From Oscillospiraceae bacterium (GTDB taxonomy: Bacteria; Bacillota; Clostridia; Oscillospirales; Oscillospiraceae), in NCBI GenBank assembly GCA_031260745.1, contig JAISKY010000143.1, forward strand, positions 1-9,054: DNA of 9,054 nt. Reading direction: 5' to 3'. The position numbers and the translations under genes were made by a program. The notes under the pieces are model-generated. The model searched no databases. It saw nothing but the letters and a program-made list of their open reading frames with translations, and was not told the DNA's origin. Positions 4,506 through 9,054 of the stretch are shown piece after piece (position 1 is the first letter of the stretch; every line of letters begins with the position of its first letter).

Positions 4506-6359
4506 ATGGCAAAAATTATAGGAATTGACTTAGGCACAACAAATAGCTGCGTAGCGGTTATGGAGGGCGGTGAGCCTGTCGTTATCTCTAACGCGGAGGG
4601 CAACCGTACTACGCCCAGCGTTGTTGGCTTGACTAAAACCGGTGAGCGTCTGGTCGGGCAGGTCGCGAAACGTCAAGCGGTTACTAATCCCGACAGGACG
4701 GTAAGCTCAATAAAACGCGAGATGGGCGGCAGTTATAAAGTTAATATTGACGATAAGCAGTACACTCCTCCGGAGATAAGCGCGATGGTGCTGACGAAGC
4801 TGAAACAGGACGCTGAAGCGTACCTCGGCGGCAAGGTTACTCAGGCAGTTATCACTGTTCCGGCGTATTTTACGGACAGTCAGCGTCAGGCGACGAAGGA
4901 CGCGGGTAAAATCGCGGGTCTGGAGGTTCTGCGTATAATCAACGAGCCTACCGCGGCGGCGCTTGCCTACGGACTTGACAAAGACGTGGAGCAGAAGATT
5001 TTGGTTTACGACCTCGGCGGTGGCACGTTCGATGTCAGCGTACTGGAAATCGCGGACGGAGTTATTGAGGTACTAGCGACCGCGGGTAACAACAGGCTCG
5101 GCGGCGACGACTTTGACAAGTGCGTTATCGACTGGCTTGCCGCGGAGTTCAAAAAAGACCAGGGCGTTGACCTGAGCAATGACAAAGTCGCTATGCAGCG
5201 TCTGAAAGAAGCTGCGGAGAAAGCGAAAATTGAACTTAGCGGCGTTACTACTTCAAATATCAATCTGCCGTATATTACCGCGGATTCAAGCGGACCTAAG
5301 CACCTTGACGTTACGCTTAGCCGCGCGAAGTTTGACGATTTGACCCGTCACTTAGTCGAGAAAACCGTGGAGCCCGTACGTCAGGCGTTACGCGATGCAA
5401 AATTGGAGCCTTCGCAATTGTCGAAAGTGCTGTTAGTCGGAGGTTCGACGAGAATCCCGGCGGTTCAGGACAAAGTTAAATCGCTCACGGGTCAGGAACC
5501 GTTCAAGGGCATTAACCCCGACGAATGCGTAGCGGTCGGCGCGGCAATTCAGGCGGGCGTACTCGGCGGCGACGTTGAGGGAATCCTGTTGCTTGACGTA
5601 ACTCCGTTGTCACTGGGCATTGAAACTCTGGGCGGAGTATTCACGAAATTAATTGAGCGCAACACGACAATACCGACGAAAAAATCTCAGGTGTTCAGCA
5701 CCGCGGCGGATAATCAGACCTCGGTCGAAGTCAACGTACTACAGGGCGAACGAGAGATGGCCGCCGGAAATAAGAGTATCGGAAGATTCCACTTAGACGG
5801 AATCGCTCCGGCTCGCAGAGGCGTACCTCAAATTGAGGTTTCGTTCGACATTGATGCGAACGGAATCGTAAACGTCACGGCTAAGGACTTAGGCACGGGT
5901 CGCGATAACCATATCGCGGTTACGGGTAGTTCGAATATGAATAAGGACGACATTGAGAAAGCCGTTAAAGAAGCGGAGAAATACGCGGCTGAAGATAAGG
6001 CTCGTAAAGAGGAAGTTGACACTCGCAACCAGGCTGAAAGCCTTGTGTATCAGAGCGAAAAGACAATCAGCGAACTCGGCGACAAAATAAGCTCCGACGA
6101 AAAAGCGAATCTTGAAGCTGAGCTTGAAAAAGTACGCGAAGCTCTAAAGGGCGACAATACCGAGGCGATTAAAACCGCGACCGAGGGGCTTACTCAGGCG
6201 TTCTACGCGGTCAGCGAGAAAATCTATCAGAATACAAATCCGCAGGGCGGCGACCCGACCGGGGGCGCGGGATTTGACCCGACCGGCGATGCCGGAGCCG
6301 CTCCGGACGGCGGTTTCACCGACGCCGATTACGAAGTAATCGACGATGATAAGCAGTAA
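4506..6359 (+). CDS. dnaK: Molecular chaperone DnaK (Hsp70)
   Basis: DnaK binds exposed hydrophobic peptide segments and releases them in an ATP cycle driven by DnaJ and GrpE. The 617-residue protein has the full ATPase domain: GIDLGTTNSCVAV (6-18), the phosphate-1 region, INEPTAAALAYG (145-156) and DLGGGTFDVSVLEI (169-182). These lead to the interdomain linker (LLLDVTPLSLGIETLGG) and the substrate-binding beta domain with FDIDANGIVNVTAKD, then the helical lid and a Gly/Asp-rich tail ending YEVIDDDKQ. The stretch after SSIKREMG is short, as in Gram-positive DnaKs that lack the insert of proteobacterial ones. GGAGG lies 8-12 bases before the ATG. It is the third gene of the CIRCE operon; nothing unusual is seen in its residues. 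Confidence 0.98.
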   Translation: MAKIIGIDLGTTNSCVAVMEGGEPVVISNAEGNRTTPSVVGLTKTGERLVGQVAKRQAVTNPDRTVSSIKREMGGSYKVNIDDKQYTPPEISAMVLTKLKQDAEAYLGGKVTQAVITVPAYFTDSQRQATKDAGKIAGLEVLRIINEPTAAALAYGLDKDVEQKILVYDLGGGTFDVSVLEIADGVIEVLATAGNNRLGGDDFDKCVIDWLAAEFKKDQGVDLSNDKVAMQRLKEAAEKAKIELSGVTTSNINLPYITADSSGPKHLDVTLSRAKFDDLTRHLVEKTVEPVRQALRDAKLEPSQLSKVLLVGGSTRIPAVQDKVKSLTGQEPFKGINPDECVAVGAAIQAGVLGGDVEGILLLDVTPLSLGIETLGGVFTKLIERNTTIPTKKSQVFSTAADNQTSVEVNVLQGEREMAAGNKSIGRFHLDGIAPARRGVPQIEVSFDIDANGIVNVTAKDLGTGRDNHIAVTGSSNMNKDDIEKAVKEAEKYAAEDKARKEEVDTRNQAESLVYQSEKTISELGDKISSDEKANLEAELEKVREALKGDNTEAIKTATEGLTQAFYAVSEKIYQNTNPQGGDPTGGAGFDPTGDAGAAPDGGFTDADYEVIDDDKQ

Positions 6360-6376
6360 ATCCTAATAAATTCTAA

Positions 6377-6425
6377 TGATTAATGGTTAATAATTAATTG
6401 ACCATTAATCATTAACCATTAATCA
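6377..6425. repeat. Heptamer-built inverted repeat between dnaK and dnaJ
   Basis: Arms of 22 bases (6377-6398 and 6404-6425) pair with a single mismatch around the 5-base loop TGACC. Each arm is a run of heptamers of the form GATTAAT, GGTTAAT, AATTAAT. The hairpin has no following T run and stands about 20 bases upstream of the dnaJ start, so it may affect message stability or lower dnaJ translation rather than end transcription. Confidence 0.75.
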
Positions 6426-6444
6426 AGTATAGGGTGAAGTAGTA

Positions 6445-7590
6445 TTGAATAAACGTGATTATTACGAAGTTCTGGGGCTTAGCAAGGGCGCGTCGGACGA
6501 TGAAATAAAAAAAGCCTACCGCAAACTTGCTAAAGAAAATCACCCGGATGTAAATAAAGGCGACAAGAACGCGGAAACTCGCTTCAAGGAAATCGGAGAA
6601 GCCTACGAAATATTGTCGGATAAAGATAAGCGGTCAAGGTATGACAGTTACGGTCACGCCGGAGTAGACCCAAGCTACGGCGCGGGCGAAGGCGGCGGCG
6701 GATTCGGTGGCTTCCAGGGTTTCAGCGGATTTGATTTTGACCTCGGCGATATACTGGGCGATTTGTGGGGCGGCGGAAGCCGGCGCTCTAACCCTAACGC
6801 TCCGCGTCAGGGCGAAAGCGTTCGCTCCGCGATTACTATAGATTTTACCGAAGCCGTTTTCGGCTGTAAGAAGGACATACAAATCAGCAGGGTAGAAAGC
6901 TGCCCCGACTGCAAAGGTACGGGGAGCGCGCCGGGTACGACCGCGGAGGTCTGCGGTCAGTGTAAAGGCAGCGGAACCGTAACTAACCGTCAGCGCACTA
7001 TGTTCGGCGAAACTTTGGTAAGCAGTCCGTGTACTAAGTGCGGCGGGAGCGGCAAAATTATTCATAGTCCGTGTCCTACGTGCAAAGGCAAGTCGAATAT
7101 CAGACGCAACCGTACGTTGCCGATTGACATACCAGCCGGAATTGACGACGGTCAAACGCTTTCTATGCGCGGTAAGGGCGGTCACGGCTCAAACGGAGGT
7201 CCGGACGGTGATTTGCTTGTAAGCATACGCGTCAAACCTCACGAGTTTTTCAGGCGCGACGGAACTACTGTTTATTATAAACTTGGGATTAGCTTTACTC
7301 AGGCGGCGCTGGGCGATGAAGTAGAAGTTCCGATTTTGGCTGAGGAAAATTCTGCGGCCAAGGCAAAGCTGAAAATCCCGGAGGGAACTCAAACCGGACA
7401 GATTTTCCGTTTGCAGGGTAAGGGCGTTCCGCATTTGCGCTCTACTGTGCGCGGCGACGAGCTTGTAACCGTTACGGTGGAAACTCCGACGAATCTTACC
7501 GACGCGCAAAAGGATTTGCTTCGCAATTTCAGCGAGCTTCGCGGCGAGGACGCCACTTTGCTCGGCAATCGTAAACGCAAGAAAAAATAA
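6445..7590 (+). CDS. dnaJ: Chaperone DnaJ (Hsp40, type I)
   Basis: DnaJ delivers unfolded clients to DnaK and stimulates its ATPase. The start is TTG 6445, 7 bases after AGGGTGA; no ATG is near. The 381-residue protein has a J domain (1-70) with HPD at 33-35, a Gly/Phe-rich linker (about 77-112), a zinc region with four CxxC pairs (C153/C156, C170/C173, C196/C199, C210/C213) and the two C-terminal beta-barrel domains (IDIPAGIDDGQTLSMRGKG and on). The first three zinc motifs are standard CxxCxGxG. The fourth reads CPTCKGKS, with Ser in place of the last Gly. The rare start codon and upstream hairpin suggest dnaJ is made at a lower level than dnaK. Confidence 0.97.
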   Translation: MNKRDYYEVLGLSKGASDDEIKKAYRKLAKENHPDVNKGDKNAETRFKEIGEAYEILSDKDKRSRYDSYGHAGVDPSYGAGEGGGGFGGFQGFSGFDFDLGDILGDLWGGGSRRSNPNAPRQGESVRSAITIDFTEAVFGCKKDIQISRVESCPDCKGTGSAPGTTAEVCGQCKGSGTVTNRQRTMFGETLVSSPCTKCGGSGKIIHSPCPTCKGKSNIRRNRTLPIDIPAGIDDGQTLSMRGKGGHGSNGGPDGDLLVSIRVKPHEFFRRDGTTVYYKLGISFTQAALGDEVEVPILAEENSAAKAKLKIPEGTQTGQIFRLQGKGVPHLRSTVRGDELVTVTVETPTNLTDAQKDLLRNFSELRGEDATLLGNRKRKKK

Positions 7591-7642
7591 GTCTGTTTTA
7601 TTACTACAGACCTATGTCTGAGTGTTAACCGTCAAACGCGTA

Positions 7643-7677
7643 AACCTCCGAAGCCGTGTGAGCTTCGGAGGTTTTTT
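7643..7677 (+). terminator. Strong rho-independent terminator of the hrcA-dnaJ operon
   Basis: AACCTCCGAAGC (7643-7654) pairs perfectly with GCTTCGGAGGTT (7662-7673) around a 7-base loop and is followed by six T's (7672-7677). It may also serve the convergent bicupin gene ending at 7693, though the T run on that strand is weaker. Confidence 0.93.
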
Positions 7678-7692
7678 GCGCAGGTTACGCGG

Positions 7693-8784
7693 TTAGTTAG
7701 GCAAGTCGGTGCCTTCGTATATGTACTTACCGTCTTTTAACAGCACTTTGCCGTAGTCGCCGGAGGGATAAAACGGCGTAAAGTTCACGGGCGCGCCTAC
7801 GCGCTTAAACTTCACCGCGCTGTGCCACAATCCGGCGGGTACGCGGATAACCGTAGGCTCGGTAATCGTGAAAGTTTCCATATCGTCGGGTCCCGCGCCA
7901 AGCGAAATTTCAATCTCCGCGTCAAATTCAAAGAACTTCGCAATGTCCGCGCCTGTGAAAATCAGGTATTCCTCAACTGAGTGGTGCATGTGAAGGTCGC
8001 CGACCTCGCACTCTTTTTGAATGATGTCGTAGAAATAGCGCAAACGCGATTCCACCATCTCGGAGGTGCCGCGGAATCCCGCGCGGGGACTTAGGAAACG
8101 CGCGTCGTCGTGAACCTCCGGCTTGAACGAATAGACGAACTTGTCATATTTCCCGGTGCGAGGTTGTTTTGCCATCTCGTAGTAAGGCGCAAGTAGGTCA
8201 ATCGGCTTGTCGTCTGTTTTAGCTTGCTCCGCCATCGCGCGCATACCCTCGCTGAAACACTCGCCGCAATAGATACACTCCTTCGAGCGGTCTTTGACGC
8301 AACGGCGAACTCCCGCTCCGTCGTACTGGAACTCGTACTCACCGTTCTCCAGTTTACGTGGCGCAATCTTCGACCAGTCGCCGTCGCAATACACCGCCGA
8401 GAACACGATAGGTTTATTCTCGTTGATTTTGCGGAAGTTAATCGGACAGTGGTATAATTTCGGCGGGATACGGATAATCGTCGGTTGAGTAAGCGTAAAC
8501 AGCTCCATGTGCTCGTTGTCGTCGCCTAACCAGATGTCAACCTCCGCGTCGAACTCAAAGAAGTTGTTCATATCAGCGCCTGTGAATACTATGTACTCGT
8601 CTACCGCGTGGTGAGTATGCGGAACTTCCATCACCAAATCCTTTGTGATTGCCGTAAAGTCCATATACAGATGGGCTTTTGGCATCATCGTTGTACCTCT
8701 GAAGAAGCCTCTGGGCGTCGCGAAGCCGTACCAACTGTGCCACTCCTGCGGAATGGTGAATACTAAATCGCTGTACTTGCTCAT
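7693..8784 (-). CDS. Tandem-duplicated cupin (bicupin) protein with a four-cysteine linker, function unknown
   Basis: The 363-residue cytoplasmic protein (no signal peptide) consists of two related cupin domains. Both contain RGT (29-31, 238-240), H-x-H-H-x3-E (H56, H58, H59, E63; H265, H267, H268, E272), VFTGAD or IFTGAD, FFEFDAE, and a second-motif histidine (H112; H321). These are the usual metal ligands of cupins, so both domains probably bind a metal. Between them lies C-x7-C-x2-C-x2-C (C162, C170, C173, C176), able to hold zinc or an iron-sulfur cluster. AGGAGG stands 6 bases before the ATG. The gene is alone, convergent with dnaJ, and has its own promoter and palindrome. I do not recognise a characterised member. 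Roles such as a dioxygenase, isomerase or metal-dependent sensor are only guesses from the fold. Confidence 0.8.
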   Translation of the reverse strand: MSKYSDLVFTIPQEWHSWYGFATPRGFFRGTTMMPKAHLYMDFTAITKDLVMEVPHTHHAVDEYIVFTGADMNNFFEFDAEVDIWLGDDNEHMELFTLTQPTIIRIPPKLYHCPINFRKINENKPIVFSAVYCDGDWSKIAPRKLENGEYEFQYDGAGVRRCVKDRSKECIYCGECFSEGMRAMAEQAKTDDKPIDLLAPYYEMAKQPRTGKYDKFVYSFKPEVHDDARFLSPRAGFRGTSEMVESRLRYFYDIIQKECEVGDLHMHHSVEEYLIFTGADIAKFFEFDAEIEISLGAGPDDMETFTITEPTVIRVPAGLWHSAVKFKRVGAPVNFTPFYPSGDYGKVLLKDGKYIYEGTDLPN

Positions 8785-8817
8785 ATATTTCCTCCTGTTT
8801 TATAAGTTTACAAATCT

Positions 8818-8841
8818 CGGTTGAGAGTTTTCAATCAACCG
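8818..8841. promoter_or_regulatory. Palindrome at the predicted transcription start of the bicupin gene
   Basis: CGGTTGA (8818-8824) and TCAACCG (8835-8841) are perfect inverted repeats around 10 bases. They lie directly downstream of the predicted -10 box on the minus strand, over the likely transcription start and early leader. This is a typical place for a repressor operator; a leader hairpin is the alternative. Confidence 0.45.
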
Positions 8842-8846
8842 CTTAT

Positions 8847-8875
8847 ATATTACAATAATTCTATCCAAAAAGCAA
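8847..8875 (-). promoter_or_regulatory. Sigma-A-type promoter of the bicupin gene
   Basis: On the minus strand TTGCTT (8875-8870) and TAATAT (8852-8847) are separated by exactly 17 bases in an AT-rich spacer. Transcription would start near 8840, leaving a leader of about 55 bases. The spacer upstream (about 8880-8956) shows no gene. Confidence 0.55.
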
Positions 8876-8956
8876 GAGAAATTTTCATATTTATCTGTTT
8901 ATTTTAACAATGCCGTCCGCGCTATGGTTAAGTTGCTCTTACCCCGGCTATGTAGA

Positions 8957-8974
8957 GGCACGGTATACCGTACC
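8957..8974 (-). other. Hairpin after a minus-strand gene end, possible weak terminator
   Basis: GGCACGG (8957-8963) and CCGTACC (8968-8974) flank TATA. Read on the minus strand the one imperfect pair is a G-U wobble, so a 7-bp stem forms there better than on the plus strand. It sits 8 bases past the stop of the partial gene at the right edge but lacks a T run. Confidence 0.35.
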
Positions 8975-8982
8975 CGTGAGGC

Positions 8983-9054
8983 TTAAATCGCCAAAGTTCC
9001 GTTTTCGTCCTCAATCAGAATCAGGATTTTTTCCACGTTACCCGTCAGCGCGTT
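8983..9054 (-). CDS. Possible 3' end of a minus-strand gene, product not recognised
   Basis: The minus frame is open from the window edge to a TAA at 8985-8983 and gives 23 residues, NALTGNVEKILILIEDENG followed by TLAI. The mixed codon use and amphipathic pattern resemble the neighbouring genes, and a hairpin follows the stop. The piece is too short to name or to prove coding. It would be transcribed in the same direction as the bicupin gene, about 200 bases upstream of it. Confidence 0.45.
   Translation of the reverse strand, partial: NALTGNVEKILILIEDENGTLAI

Noticed and set aside
6634..7185. 183-codon open frame on the minus strand inside dnaJ
   Set aside because: It is antisense to a certain dnaJ gene, shows no recognisable domain, and arises from codon bias; the same applies to the minus-strand frames inside grpE, dnaK and prmA.
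8091..8488. Small frames overlapping the bicupin gene on both strands
   Set aside because: All are inside the well-supported two-cupin gene and have no independent evidence.

Overview
The window looks like a chromosomal segment of an anaerobic, endospore-forming member of the Firmicutes, most likely Clostridia. Three things point there: a sporulation/division cluster yabP-yabQ-divIC; an hrcA-grpE-dnaK-dnaJ heat-shock cluster led by a CIRCE operator; and a DnaK with the short subdomain-IB region seen in Gram-positives. Most coding DNA is of moderate GC with AT-rich spacers. The species cannot be named from the sequence.

Left edge (1-576): the 3' end of an IS5-type transposase gene enters from outside the window. 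Directly after it lies a small DUF4190-like membrane protein reading frame that has no usable start codon, so the element has probably removed its 5' end. A weak terminator candidate and a sigma-A-like promoter then lead to prmA (703-1575), encoding the methyltransferase for ribosomal protein L11.

Middle left (1576-3364): a two-way terminator separates prmA from a convergent minus-strand operon that reads yabP, yabQ, divIC and a small WG-repeat lipoprotein. Inverted heptanucleotide repeats flank the terminator and supply the last codons of both prmA and the lipoprotein. The yabQ frame runs 170 bases into divIC after three long A-runs.

Centre (3285-7677): a sigma-A promoter with a perfect, extended CIRCE drives hrcA, grpE, dnaK and dnaJ, closed by a strong terminator. 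HrcA is only 185 residues, about half its usual size. It keeps the DNA-binding domain but lacks most of the effector region, and its stop codon still overlaps the grpE start cleanly. A 22-bp AT-rich hairpin made of heptamers sits between dnaK and dnaJ. GrpE, DnaK and DnaJ form the complete Hsp70 machine.

Right (7693-9054): a minus-strand gene encodes a two-cupin protein of unrecognised function whose domains are joined by a four-cysteine linker. It has its own promoter with a palindrome at the predicted start of transcription. The last 72 bases are probably the 3' end of another minus-strand gene. No CRISPR array, tRNA or rRNA was seen. The points most worth a second look are the shortened HrcA, the bicupin with its cysteine cluster, the inverted heptamer repeats at gene ends, and the A-rich yabQ/divIC overlap.
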